From: Marinomonas algarum
Lineage (GTDB): Bacteria; Pseudomonadota; Gammaproteobacteria; Pseudomonadales; Marinomonadaceae
Direction: 5' to 3'
Assembly: GCF_020532605.1 (NCBI RefSeq)
Contig: NZ_JAJATW010000001.1
Coordinates: 1 to 64,000 of the forward strand
DNA: 64,000 nucleotides
Each line of letters opens with the position of its first letter. Position 1 is the first letter of the stretch. A program made the translations under genes and the position numbers. The notes under the pieces are model-generated. The model ran no database searches and was not told the origin of the DNA. It saw only the letters and a list, made by a program, of their open reading frames with translations. Positions 55,135 to 64,000 of this stretch are shown here, piece by piece.

Positions 55135-55833
55135 ATAAAATCAAACTTTATGATGATTTCGCTTTAAGGAGAATATAACAGTTTATAAATTAGAAAAAAT
55201 ATTGAATTTAATCATAGATATTTTAATAAAATATCGGATTATTATTAGAACCAGTCAAGACCAAATTAAAAAATATTCTTAGGTTACATTAAAATAATTT
55301 TACAATCTTCTAGCGGCTATCCCTATGTCTTTTAATAAAAGGTCTAGGGGGCTGTGCCATCAATTCAAATGATTTATTTCCCAAATAACCGGATAACTAA
55401 ATCTACTAACCTCATATAGATCATTTCACTTGGTCAATATGCACTAATTTTACAACTTAACACATGACTACGAGTTCATTATCATCTTTAAATAATACCT
55501 TTTTCTTGAACAGATATTTTAGTATTAGACATGAGAGCTCTACTCTCCCCCTGATGCTGACTCCTAATAACTCGGTGTTAATTGAGTTGATAGTGTTTCT
55601 TTAACCCTTACATCTCACTTAATGGTCTGCGAACTGAAAATAAAATTATAGTGGATACAATCAGACAAATTGAGAATCTTTATAGAATGAAGAAATTTGC
55701 GTGATTATTTACATAAAAGGTGGGTGAAATAATAAGCTTGCAGACTTTTTACCTATACGTAAAACATTATGTGTACTACGTATAAGTCATTGATTTTAAA
55801 TGATTTTATACTTTTCGGTGCTTAGAATAGTAA
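55135..55833. other. AT-rich right end of the island, no genes
   Basis: About 700 bases with frequent stops in all frames. CTAGCGGCTATCC and CTAGGGGGCTGTGCC near 55310-55365 are locally GC-richer and might be old insertion-sequence ends, but no pair of repeats confirms this. The stretch ends at the right junction. Confidence 0.35.
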
Positions 55834-55846
55834 TTATCGGAAATAG
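55819..55846. repeat. Right junction of the island (attR)
   Basis: TTATCGGAAATAG (55834-55846) is the exact reverse complement of CTATTTCCGATAA at 28601-28613. Inside it lies a 6-base spacer TAGTAA (55828-55833) and an imperfect inner arm TGCTTAGAA (55819-55827), which matches TTCCGATAA at 5 of 9 bases. TTATCGGAA is also directly repeated at the left junction (28620-28628). Confidence 0.65.
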
Positions 55847-55915
55847 TATAATTGCCTTTAAATAGATACTTCTGGCCCAATTAAACTGTTTTAGTCGATT
55901 ATTTGATGCGCATCA

Positions 55916-57496
55916 TTAAGATGCAATGACACATTGATTGCGTCCGTTTTGCTTTGCTTGATACAAACTTTTGTCTGCCAGTGACAAGGTTTCGTCAATC
56001 GTAATCGAATCGCTCACTCGCCAATGAGCAATGCCAATCGACACGCTGATATGGCCAACTGTTTTAAATTCTTCCTCAAAGACAGCAAGTCGTAGACGTT
56101 CTGCAATTTTGTAAGCATTTTTCACGTCCATACTTTTTAACACAAGAACAAATTCTTCACCGCCAGTACGTGCAACCATATCGTTTGCACGTGAAAATGA
56201 ACGAATAATATCCGTCATTCTTTTCAATACTTCGTCACCAATAGGATGACCAAAGGTATCATTGACGCGTTTAAAATGGTCAATATCCAGGGCTAATACA
56301 ACGAAAGGCATTTCTGAGACAGAAAATTGATTCAATCTAAACATCAGAGATCGTCTGTTATCAGCACCGGTTAATGGATCTGTATCCGCGTCTTTGCGTA
56401 ACTCAAATATTTGCGTCTCAATCAGTTTCACTCCACTTAACAACGCTTTTTTTAGCTTTAAACTTTCCATGTACCAAGTGTTGATATTCTCAATATCAAC
56501 ACTGACGTTGGGACTGTTTATGTGTCTAGCTTTATCGGCTAACTGTTGTAAAGGTTCTGAAATCGCCCTTGCGAAAAACCAGATAAAAATAAAGGCCAAC
56601 ATCGCCAACGGCATAGTGCGTAAAATAACTTGCTCCATAATCCCTGTTAATGGCAACAAACTTGATTCCAATGGGCTCTGTGTTACAACAATCCAGCCGG
56701 TACTGGGTACGTCCGCATAACCTGCTAACATATCGATGCCTTGACTATTTGTCAGCAGCACACCGCCTTCTTTGGTTTCCTGCATTCTTGCCATGCCAGT
56801 GTTATCGGTAACAATCTCGCCGATTCGAGCTTTATTTGGGTGATACAATATACGTTGCTCGCGGTCAACAACGTAGATATAAGAACCATTCTTATAATAA
56901 TGTTCGCCGAGCAGCTCTTTTAAGATGTTGTCGTCTTTTAGATAGATGGAACCGCTGACAAAACCAAGGTACTCTTGCCCTTCACCGTAAATAGGCGAAA
57001 AAAGCACCACAATCAGGTTTTTTAACGTTGATATGTAAGCCTCACTAATAAACGCCCTTTTCTCTTCTAGTGCTCGGACGCTTCCTGCGGAGGTGAGTTT
57101 TCGACCAACAAGATTGAGTGTTTCTGGTGATGCCGCCTTGGTTAAGCCGGTGTTATCACTGATAACAACAGAGTTAAAACTGTCGATTTGAAATTTCAAG
57201 CGATTGGCTTCTGTTTGTAACCAATTACTGTCTTGCATTTTATTACTTAACGAATCCGCTGAATAAGCGAGTGTTTTCTGTGAAGACAGTAAGAAAAGTT
57301 CAGTCGTTTTGGCAAGTTTGCTGGCATAAGCCCGATTTACTTCCATTCTCTGTTCTATAAGCTGCTCTTTTTGAACTTCATAACTTGAATAGAAGCTATT
57401 AAGAAATGTCGCTACCGTGGCGGTTAATGCCAATGAGAAAATCAAGCGATTAAGAGTCAGAAATCTTCTTTTAAATGAATGCAATGGAGTTGCCAC
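55916..57496 (-). CDS. Membrane diguanylate cyclase with dCache sensor
   Basis: A 526-residue protein that should make cyclic di-GMP. A transmembrane helix lies near residues 15-32 and a second near 290-310, enclosing a periplasmic dCache sensor of about 250 residues. The cytoplasmic GGDEF domain begins at DPLTGADNRR, with active-site GGEEF and an intact inhibitory I-site RAND five residues ahead. The periplasmic ligand is unknown. It is convergent with yjjG; the island lies between them. Confidence 0.9.
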   Translation of the reverse strand: MATPLHSFKRRFLTLNRLIFSLALTATVATFLNSFYSSYEVQKEQLIEQRMEVNRAYASKLAKTTELFLLSSQKTLAYSADSLSNKMQDSNWLQTEANRLKFQIDSFNSVVISDNTGLTKAASPETLNLVGRKLTSAGSVRALEEKRAFISEAYISTLKNLIVVLFSPIYGEGQEYLGFVSGSIYLKDDNILKELLGEHYYKNGSYIYVVDREQRILYHPNKARIGEIVTDNTGMARMQETKEGGVLLTNSQGIDMLAGYADVPSTGWIVVTQSPLESSLLPLTGIMEQVILRTMPLAMLAFIFIWFFARAISEPLQQLADKARHINSPNVSVDIENINTWYMESLKLKKALLSGVKLIETQIFELRKDADTDPLTGADNRRSLMFRLNQFSVSEMPFVVLALDIDHFKRVNDTFGHPIGDEVLKRMTDIIRSFSRANDMVARTGGEEFVLVLKSMDVKNAYKIAERLRLAVFEEEFKTVGHISVSIGIAHWRVSDSITIDETLSLADKSLYQAKQNGRNQCVIAS

Positions 57497-57585
57497 GTAG
57501 GAAATAAAATTGTATCAAATTGTAAAGACTATAAAGAAAAGCTGCAACATAACAAACGCTTACCTTGTGTAAAAGTAAAGTGACA

Positions 57586-58758
57586 TTAATCAACGGGTTC
57601 TGCGATTAAGGTTTTGGCTTTTCGATAGTTTGACCACACCATAAGTAACGCTAAGAATGACAATATGGCCCCAGCGGCAGGTATCCAGTCAAAGGTAAAA
57701 CCAACACTGATCACCAAGCCCCCTAATGCTGCTCCCAAGGCATTTCCTAGATTAAATGCACCGATATTAATGGATGAAGCTAAGCCAGGGGCTTGAGCCG
57801 CTATCTTCATAACTTGCATCTGTAATGGCGGTCCACTGCCAAAAATGACAACACCCCAAAGTAAAATCGTCGCACAAGCCCCCACAAAAGAAGTCGCCGT
57901 ATAACGAAATAAAATAAGTACTAAAACTTGCAGTCCCAAAAAGACAAACAAAGCTAAATTGGGTGACTTATCGGTGACTTTGCCACTGATGTAATTGCCT
58001 AATGTAAAACCGATACCCGTTAATGCAAGCATGGTTGCAATGGCATTATCCGATGCGTCCGCCAGCGTTTTAAGCACAGGGGAAATATAGGTATAAAGTG
58101 TGAACATAGAGCCCGCACACATCACAGTTGTCGCAAATGCTCGCAAGGCCGCGGGTTGCATAATAGCGCTCAGCTCTCTTTTTACATCGGGCTTGATGGG
58201 TCTAGGTGTGGTGGGGAGATTTCGCTGAATACCGATAATAGCAACAACGCCTAACAAGGCTGTTACTGCAAACGCCAGTCGCCATTCAAATGTTTGTCCT
58301 AACCAAGTGGTAATAGGAACACCAATAATGTTTGCAATGGTTAAACCAAGAAAAATGGCGGCAACGGCAGAGCCTTTTTTGTGTACAGGCGCTAGATTCA
58401 TTGCCACAACGGCCCCGATACCAAAGAAAGCACCATGACATAAACTGGTTACAATGCGAGAAAGCAGAAAGGTTTCATAATTGATCGATACCGCTGACAA
58501 CAGATTGCCCACAACAAAGACGCCCATGAGCAGCAACAGAGACGTTTTTTGGCTATAACGGGTGAGAAATAACGTAATAAGAGGCGCACCGACCATCACA
58601 CCGATGGCATAGGCACTGACAAGCAGCCCTGCTGCCGGAATAGACGCATTAACACCCTCCGCAATCACCGGCAACAGCCCCATCGGCATAAATTCCGTGG
58701 TACCTATTCCAAAAGTCCCAAGGGCAATGGCAAAAATACCCCACTGATAAGCTAGCAT
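57586..58758 (-). CDS. MFS transporter, DHA1 family (AraJ/YdhP-like)
   Basis: A 390-residue, 12-helix major facilitator. The start of helix 1 (FAIALGTFGIGTTEFMPMGLLP) is the hallmark of the DHA1 AraJ/YdhP group of sugar or drug efflux pumps. ATG 58758 is chosen because GGAG lies about 5 bases upstream; a start at 58797 would add 13 polar residues and overlap the terminator stem of the next gene. The substrate is unknown. Confidence 0.85.
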   Translation of the reverse strand: MLAYQWGIFAIALGTFGIGTTEFMPMGLLPVIAEGVNASIPAAGLLVSAYAIGVMVGAPLITLFLTRYSQKTSLLLLMGVFVVGNLLSAVSINYETFLLSRIVTSLCHGAFFGIGAVVAMNLAPVHKKGSAVAAIFLGLTIANIIGVPITTWLGQTFEWRLAFAVTALLGVVAIIGIQRNLPTTPRPIKPDVKRELSAIMQPAALRAFATTVMCAGSMFTLYTYISPVLKTLADASDNAIATMLALTGIGFTLGNYISGKVTDKSPNLALFVFLGLQVLVLILFRYTATSFVGACATILLWGVVIFGSGPPLQMQVMKIAAQAPGLASSINIGAFNLGNALGAALGGLVISVGFTFDWIPAAGAILSFLALLMVWSNYRKAKTLIAEPVD

Positions 58759-58782
58759 GAAGGCTCCATTTATCGAATCATT

Positions 58783-58815
58783 AAAAAAGCACGCCAAACC
58801 GGATTTGGCGTGCTT
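58783..58815 (-). terminator. Intrinsic terminator after the NADH dehydrogenase gene (minus strand)
   Basis: AAGCACGCCAAA and TTTGGCGTGCTT (58787-58798 and 58804-58815) are perfect 12-base arms with a 5-base loop. Read on the minus strand the stem is followed by a run of six T, so it stops transcription from the NADH dehydrogenase gene before the MFS gene. Confidence 0.85.
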
Positions 58816-58926
58816 AAAACGGCGATATGTTACAACACTTATTGGCTTTATGGGGATAAATCTGACCAGTAAGTCATATCTTCGCTAAAACCTACCTACT
58901 GGTTTTTTTGTTACAAGGAAGTAAGC

Positions 58927-60216
58927 TCAATGAAGCTTTAACTTTGGTTTTACGACCTTACTGATTTTTTGCGCCGCTAAAATAATGGTGGCTTTAAACC
59001 AACCGTGTATCGCAATGAGGTGCAATCGATACAAGGAAACATAAACAAAACGTGCCATCCGGCCTTCAATAAACATCGAGCCCCCCATAAGATTTCCCAT
59101 CAAGTTCCCGACGGTACTGTAACGACTCAAATTAACCAGTGAACCGTAATCTTTGTAGGTATAACTCTTTAAGGTTTCGCTTAAAAAGGATGCCTTAATG
59201 TTGTCAAACACTAAACTGGCCATTTGGTGCGCCGATTGTGCTCTAGGCGGAACGAAAGAGCCATCTAACTGCTCACAGGCACAACAATCACCAATGACAT
59301 AAACATTATCAAATGAGGTTGTTTGCAACGTACTTCTTACGATGATTTGATTATTTCGTGTGGTTTCAAAACCGTCTATGTCGCCAATGAAATCCGGGGC
59401 TTTGACCCCTGCCGCCCAGATCATTAGGTCTGCTTCGATGTCTGATTCGTCTGCTGTTTCAAAGCCTGCCTCATGGGCACTGACGACTCGGGTTGCTTGA
59501 CTCACCACCACACCTAATCGCACTAATTCTTTGGTGGCCTGTGCTGCAATGCGTTCTGGTAAAGCCGGCAGTATACGTGGGCCCGCTTCGATAAGTTGAA
59601 CTTGAACCCGTTTTCCTGACATCTCTGGCATACCATAGGCTTTTAACATGTCGGCAACATGAAAAAGCTCTGCGGACAACTCGACGCCCGTGGCGCCACC
59701 TCCAACAATGGCTAACTTTAATTTTGCATCTACGCCTTCTTGGTGGATGCGTAAAAACTGATTCAGTAACGCCTGTTGGAATCGCTCGGCTTGTTTGTGG
59801 GAATCTAAAAAATAACAATGTTCGGCAACGCCAGGCGTTCCAAAATCGTTGCTGACACTGCCCACCGCCATGATTAAAATATCATACTCAATGCGACGTT
59901 CAGGAAGAACTAAATGCCCTTTGTCATCCGATAAGGATTTTAGCGTAAGTTGGCGAGCCTTTGGGTCAACACCAATCAGGGTGCCCAATTGAAATTGGTA
60001 GTGGTGTTTTGCCGCATGAGCGCGGTAGTTTAAGCCATCATTATTAATGTCCAGCGAACCGGTGGCGACTTCGTGCAGTAACGGTTTCCATATGTGCGTC
60101 TGACTTCTGTCTATTAACACAATGTCTGCTTGGCGTTGTTTACCAAAAGCATGGCCCAGTTTGGTGACTAACTCTAAGCCCCCTGCACCTCCGCCAACGA
60201 CGACAATTTTTTTCAT
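58927..60216 (-). CDS. ndh: Type II NADH dehydrogenase
   Basis: A 429-residue single-subunit flavoprotein that passes electrons from NADH to quinone without pumping protons. The FAD-binding motif VVVGGGAGGLELVTKLG is at the start, the NADH-binding GGGATGVELSAEL near 175, and YVIGDCCAC near 310 completes the FAD site. A C-terminal amphipathic region should attach it to the inner membrane. ATG 60216 is preceded by GGGAG; a TTG at 60228 is less likely. Confidence 0.9.
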   Translation of the reverse strand: MKKIVVVGGGAGGLELVTKLGHAFGKQRQADIVLIDRSQTHIWKPLLHEVATGSLDINNDGLNYRAHAAKHHYQFQLGTLIGVDPKARQLTLKSLSDDKGHLVLPERRIEYDILIMAVGSVSNDFGTPGVAEHCYFLDSHKQAERFQQALLNQFLRIHQEGVDAKLKLAIVGGGATGVELSAELFHVADMLKAYGMPEMSGKRVQVQLIEAGPRILPALPERIAAQATKELVRLGVVVSQATRVVSAHEAGFETADESDIEADLMIWAAGVKAPDFIGDIDGFETTRNNQIIVRSTLQTTSFDNVYVIGDCCACEQLDGSFVPPRAQSAHQMASLVFDNIKASFLSETLKSYTYKDYGSLVNLSRYSTVGNLMGNLMGGSMFIEGRMARFVYVSLYRLHLIAIHGWFKATIILAAQKISKVVKPKLKLH

Positions 60217-60230
60217 ATCCACTCCCAAGG

Positions 60231-60686
60231 TTAAGACAAGCGTGCTTGTTGCGCCAATAACTTGTCTAACGTATTAGCAAAAGCCATTCTATCTTGTTGA
60301 TTGAAACTTGCGGGGCCGCCCGTTTGAACACCTGACGAACGCATTTGTTCCATGAAATCGCGCATACTAAGGCGCTGTTTTATATTTTCTTTGGTGTAAA
60401 GTTCACCACGCGGATTAATCGCTAAAGCGCCCTTTTCAATCACCTCAGACGCCAACGGAATATCAGCAGTAATCACAAGGTCAGAAGTATCAATATGGTC
60501 AACAATGTAGTTATCGGCCACATCAAAACCAGCGCCGACAACACGGCGCTCTATCCACTTTGACGGAGGAACGGCAATTGCTTGATTGGCAACCAAAATA
60601 CAAGGAATTTGTACGCGCTCAGCAGCACGAAACAGAATGGTCTTAATCACATTTGGACAGGCATCAGCGTCGACCCATAAGCGCAT
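60231..60686 (-). CDS. YaiI/YqxD family protein (DUF188)
   Basis: A 151-residue protein of the UPF0178 family. The start [11 protein letters not shown], the central [11 protein letters not shown] and the end QTGGPASF are family signatures; the acidic residues suggest a PIN-like metal-binding fold. ATG 60686 has AAGGAA upstream and replaces a longer frame to 60764. The function is unknown. It precedes the NADH dehydrogenase gene by 14 bases, so they are probably co-transcribed. Confidence 0.88.
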   Translation of the reverse strand: MRLWVDADACPNVIKTILFRAAERVQIPCILVANQAIAVPPSKWIERRVVGAGFDVADNYIVDHIDTSDLVITADIPLASEVIEKGALAINPRGELYTKENIKQRLSMRDFMEQMRSSGVQTGGPASFNQQDRMAFANTLDKLLAQQARLS

Positions 60687-60783
60687 AAATATTCCTTGTT
60701 TGAATTGGGTCACTATTATCAGACAGGTGCAAAGGGAAATCCAGTCACAGACATCACCTTGCACTTTAGACTGTCTTTATACG

Positions 60784-62448
60784 CTACATATTTGGATAGT
60801 TTGGCCCGCCAGCCCCCTCTGGCGTCATCCAAGTAATATTTTGAGCGGGGTCTTTAATGTCGCATGTTTTACAGTGAAGACAGTTCTGCGCATTAATTTG
60901 GAAAGTAGTCTCACTTTGCCCCTCTACCACTTCGTATACCCCCGCAGGGCAATAGCGCTGAGCTGGCTCAGCAAAGATGCGTAGATTCTGTTGAATGGGT
61001 ATGTCTGGATCGTTCAAGTGTAAATGGCAAGGCTGATCTTCTTCATGGTTGGTATTCGATAGAAACACCGAAGATAACTTATCAAAGCTTAAGACCCCAT
61101 CTGGCTTCGGATATGTTGGTGCTGTATGTTGCTCTGCCGGCTCAGTACAAGCATGGTCAGGCTTATTGTCATAGAATCGAAAAGGCAAACGCCCTGAAAA
61201 AACGCTTTGATCGAGCCAGTTGTATGCTCCTCCCCAGAAAGTACCGAGCTTATGCATCACGGGAACAAAGTTTCTTGCCTGCTGAAGTTCCTCGCCAAGC
61301 CAAGAGTCCCGTATTTGCTGATCAAAATCCACCAGTTGCTTAGGACGGGACGAACCTGATGTGGCTTCTTGTTGCAAAGCAGCAAACACCGTATCAGCAG
61401 CAATTAAACCACTTTTCATGGCAGTGTGTGTGCCTTTAATCTTAGCGGGATTCAGTGTTCCCGCATCACACCCAAGAATCAAACCGCCAGGGAAACTCAT
61501 CTTAGGCAATGATGAAATACCGCCTTTTGCAATCGCCCGCGCGCCGTAAGATACACGTTTTGCACCTTTTAAATGCGCAGCAATAACGGGATGATGCTTA
61601 AAACGTTGAAATTCGTCGTAAGGGCTGAGATAAGGATTTTTGTAATTCAAGTCTACAATCAGCCCCACAACAAGCTGATTATTTTCAAGGTGATACAAGA
61701 AGCCACCGCCACCTGCATCTTCTCCCAAAGGCCAACCTGCGGTATGAACAACCGCACCAGGCTTACTTTGAGATGTGGGAAGATCCCATAGCTCTTTAAT
61801 CCCTAATCCATAATGCTGGGGAGATTGCTCTTTATCCAACGCAAACTGAGTGATCAATTGCTTACCAAGATGACCTCGACAGCCTTCAGCAAATACGGTG
61901 TATTTCGCTTTTAATAACATGCCAGGCATAAAACCGTCTTTCTCATTTCCATCAGCAGATCGGCCCATATCGCCCGTAATAATACCCTCTATAGCCCCTT
62001 CTGCATCAAAAGCCAGTTCCGCTGCAGAAAACCCAGGAAACACTTCAACGCCCAGAGATTCCGCTTGTTCTGCTAACCAACGGCACAAATTCCCTAAACT
62101 GATCACATAATTGCCTTCATTGTGAAGGCTTTTAGGCACCATCCAATTAGGAATCATACGATGAGTCTTTTCAGACCCTAACCAAAACACTTCATCTGTT
62201 GTGACCTTGGTATTAAGAGGCGCCCCCATTGCCTGCCAATCTGGAAACAGCTCATCGAGTGCCGTTGTTTCCACCACCGCACCAGAAAAAATATGGGCAC
62301 CCACCTCAGAGCCTTTTTCGACAACACACACACTGATGTTTGAATTGTCCGCTTGAGCATTTTGCATAATGCGACAAGCCATAGATAAACCAGCAGGTCC
62401 CGCGCCAACTACCACGACATCAAACGCCATTTCTTCTCTGTCTGTCAT
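60784..62448 (-). CDS. Electron-transfer flavoprotein-ubiquinone oxidoreductase
   Basis: A 554-residue ETF-QO that moves electrons from ETF to ubiquinone. The FAD motif VVVGAGPAGLSMACR is at the start, and the C-terminal domain has the [4Fe-4S] cysteines in YCPAG and NCLHCKTCD. Length and domain order match the family. It sits 74 bases downstream of an acyl-CoA dehydrogenase gene, whose electrons it would receive through ETF. Confidence 0.93.
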   Translation of the reverse strand: MTDREEMAFDVVVVGAGPAGLSMACRIMQNAQADNSNISVCVVEKGSEVGAHIFSGAVVETTALDELFPDWQAMGAPLNTKVTTDEVFWLGSEKTHRMIPNWMVPKSLHNEGNYVISLGNLCRWLAEQAESLGVEVFPGFSAAELAFDAEGAIEGIITGDMGRSADGNEKDGFMPGMLLKAKYTVFAEGCRGHLGKQLITQFALDKEQSPQHYGLGIKELWDLPTSQSKPGAVVHTAGWPLGEDAGGGGFLYHLENNQLVVGLIVDLNYKNPYLSPYDEFQRFKHHPVIAAHLKGAKRVSYGARAIAKGGISSLPKMSFPGGLILGCDAGTLNPAKIKGTHTAMKSGLIAADTVFAALQQEATSGSSRPKQLVDFDQQIRDSWLGEELQQARNFVPVMHKLGTFWGGAYNWLDQSVFSGRLPFRFYDNKPDHACTEPAEQHTAPTYPKPDGVLSFDKLSSVFLSNTNHEEDQPCHLHLNDPDIPIQQNLRIFAEPAQRYCPAGVYEVVEGQSETTFQINAQNCLHCKTCDIKDPAQNITWMTPEGAGGPNYPNM

Positions 62449-62522
62449 AAGGCCTCCAAATATTGTCTGTTTTTTTTATTGTTTTAAAATAAGACGGCAC
62501 ACGCTATTAACAACCTCTGCTG

Positions 62523-64000
62523 TTAACGTTGAAATGCTTTTAAACTCAATTGATCAACCGATGCTTGACCCACTTTTATCGCATGGGCATAACCTAATGC
62601 GCGTGGCAAAATATGGTCGCAATAAAAAGCGACAGAGCAAGACCAAGAGGCTTTTTCAGACTCTGATAAGGTATTACTGATCAGGCTTTCTTGTTCTGCT
62701 TTGATTTGCAGCCAAGCCCCCACTAGGAACCCCATCAACATCATATAATCGTAAGCGAGTGCGGTTGCTAATGTGGTGTTGCTTTTCATGCTGTCTAAAC
62801 AAACGGCGGTACAATCACGGGCCAGTGTTAAAGAGTCTTGAACAGCTTCAATGTTAGCTTGCATTTTCTCTGTTTTGGCGGGGTGAGAACGGTTATGCCA
62901 TGCATTGAGTTCCGCTTCGATGTCTTCTAATAAAGACAACATGGCCGCTCCTTGATCGACATGCAGTTTACGACCTATCAAGTCAATGGCTTGAATACCA
63001 TTAGTGCCTTCATAAATGGGGAGAATACGTGCATCTCTAGCAAACTGTGCAACCCCTGTCTCTTCAATGTAGCCCATGCCACCATGCACCTGAATGGCCA
63101 ACGAGGTGATTTCCTGCGCTTGTTCTGTGATCCAGCCTTTCACTATGGGGGTATAAAGCGCGGTTCTCGCTTTTGCCTTGCGTTGCTCTTCACCATTTGA
63201 AAAGTGAGACACATCACTTTCAACCGCCGCAACATAGATCAGCGAGCGCATGGCATCAAGCTGTGATTTCATTGTCATTAACATGCGTAAAACATCTGGG
63301 TGTTCTATAATCGCGGCACTGGCGGTTCTTTCTGCGTTCATGCCTTGCTTACGCTCTTGCGAATAATCCAGCGCTTGTTGGTATGCTCGTTCTGCAACCG
63401 CTAGACCTTGAAGTCCAACCCCTTGGCGCGCATTGTTCATCATGGTAAACATGGCTTTTATGCCCTCGTTTTTCTGACCGACAAGATAGCCAACGGCGCC
63501 CTCTTGATCACCAAAGCTCATTACGCAAGTTGGAGACGCATGAATCCCCATTTTATGTTCCAAAGAAAGGGCTTTTAAATCATTGCGATCACTTGATTCG
63601 CCTTGATCATTCAACAAAAACTTAGGGACGATAAACAAAGAAATGCCTTTTACGCCTGCAGGAGCATCAGGTAAACGGGCTAACACCAGATGGATAATGT
63701 TATCCGTCATCTGATGATCTCCCCATGTTATGTAAATTTTCTGGCCTTGGATGCGAAAAGCATCGCCATCAGGGGTTGCTTTACAGGCAATTGCCGCAAG
63801 ATCTGAACCCGCACCTGGCTCTGTTAAATTCATCGTGCCCGCCCATTCACCGGACAGCATTTTAGGCAGGTATTGTGCTTTTAGTTCATCGTTTGCGTGC
63901 AGATGAATGGCTTCCATCGCACCAAGGCTAAGCAATGGACACAATGAAAAAGCTAAATTGGCCGATTGAATGCCTTCATTGACGGCCGTAGCGATAACGG
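62523..64000 (-). CDS. Acyl-CoA dehydrogenase, C-terminal part (runs off window)
   Basis: The frame is open to the window edge, so the 5' end is missing; about 492 codons are visible. It shows the FAD/acyl-CoA domain (MNLTEPGAGSDL, KIYITWGDHQMTDN) and the C-terminal helical domain with QVHGGMGYIEET and IYEGTNGIQAIDLIGRK, where the glutamate before GTN is the usual catalytic base. The extra 130 residues at the C-terminus place it in the large DmdC/FadE-like group of about 590 residues. Chain-length preference cannot be read. Confidence 0.88.
   Translation of the reverse strand, partial: VIATAVNEGIQSANLAFSLCPLLSLGAMEAIHLHANDELKAQYLPKMLSGEWAGTMNLTEPGAGSDLAAIACKATPDGDAFRIQGQKIYITWGDHQMTDNIIHLVLARLPDAPAGVKGISLFIVPKFLLNDQGESSDRNDLKALSLEHKMGIHASPTCVMSFGDQEGAVGYLVGQKNEGIKAMFTMMNNARQGVGLQGLAVAERAYQQALDYSQERKQGMNAERTASAAIIEHPDVLRMLMTMKSQLDAMRSLIYVAAVESDVSHFSNGEEQRKAKARTALYTPIVKGWITEQAQEITSLAIQVHGGMGYIEETGVAQFARDARILPIYEGTNGIQAIDLIGRKLHVDQGAAMLSLLEDIEAELNAWHNRSHPAKTEKMQANIEAVQDSLTLARDCTAVCLDSMKSNTTLATALAYDYMMLMGFLVGAWLQIKAEQESLISNTLSESEKASWSCSVAFYCDHILPRALGYAHAIKVGQASVDQLSLKAFQR

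Larger units (their letters stand above)
28614..55833. mobile_element. Accessory island carrying BREX, moved by a Tn554-like cassette
   Basis: The limits are set by the two palindromic junctions. The island separates convergent core genes (yjjG and a diguanylate cyclase). It carries tnpA-tnpB-tnpC at the left end, a type I BREX operon with nested ATPase-TOPRIM and IetAS modules, a C-protein-like regulator, a helicase pair, an IS5-type relic and a short recombinase relic. The recombinase genes and right end are visibly more AT-rich than the BREX genes, so it is a mosaic. Boundaries are predictions to within the 6-base spacer. Confidence 0.65.

Overview
The window looks like chromosomal DNA from a marine gammaproteobacterium, most likely an Oceanospirillales member of the Marinomonas type. 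This is inferred from gene content (Fnr-hemN-apt cluster, MksBEF condensin, ETF-ubiquinone oxidoreductase next to an acyl-CoA dehydrogenase, yjjG, ttcA, YfaZ-type porin) and moderate GC, not from a marker gene. No rRNA, tRNA or CRISPR array was seen.

Left core (1-28.5 kb). The window opens inside an IS1380-type transposase that abuts the 3' half of a TauE/SafE-like permease. Next come ferrochelatase hemH with a HAD phosphatase, two small proteins (a secreted amphipathic protein and a triple zinc ribbon), a TIGR01777 epimerase, a CbiX chelatase and an mksF-mksE-mksB condensin operon. After that are bolA, a STAS/PP2C signalling pair, yecA, a RecQ-like helicase, sprT, ttcA, a YfaZ porin, the hemN-fnr-apt cluster on the minus strand, tusA, a CBS protein, a MaoC hydratase, a HAD-sppA pair, a KfrA-like protein, prmB-aroC, a yjjX-like NTPase and yjjG. 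Several genes end at clear intrinsic terminators.

Accessory island (about 28,614-55,833, roughly 27 kb) lies between the convergent genes yjjG and a diguanylate cyclase. Its left end carries a Tn554-like tnpA-tnpB-tnpC cassette (two tyrosine recombinases and a small coiled-coil protein). The sequences just outside the two ends are 13-base inverted copies (CTATTTCCGATAA on the left, TTATCGGAAATAG on the right). They rebuild a perfect palindrome around a 6-base spacer, which I read as the original target. Most of the island is one minus-strand type I BREX operon: brxA, brxB, brxC, an ATPase, a TOPRIM-like protein, pglX, a decayed ATPase stub, ietA, ietS, pglZ, brxL. Two further defence modules are therefore nested inside the BREX operon: an OLD/PARIS/AbiL-like ATPase-TOPRIM pair between brxC and pglX, and an IetAS-type AAA+ ATPase plus subtilisin-like protease between pglX and pglZ. 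The stub after pglX is the footprint of a third, lost module.

Upstream of BREX sits a small XRE regulator resembling restriction-modification controller (C) proteins. Divergent from it is a two-gene unit, a winged-helix/coiled-coil protein translationally coupled to a DEIH-box SF2 helicase. It has a near-consensus promoter overlapped by repeated CGGACTAT boxes and is the least familiar part of the island. The right end holds a decayed IS5-type transposase, a short degenerate tyrosine recombinase and about 0.7 kb of AT-rich DNA with no genes.

Right core (55.9-64 kb), all on the minus strand: a dCache-GGDEF diguanylate cyclase, an MFS transporter, a type II NADH dehydrogenase, a YaiI/YqxD family protein, ETF-ubiquinone oxidoreductase and a 5'-truncated acyl-CoA dehydrogenase. 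The last two suggest a fatty-acid oxidation electron-transfer unit.
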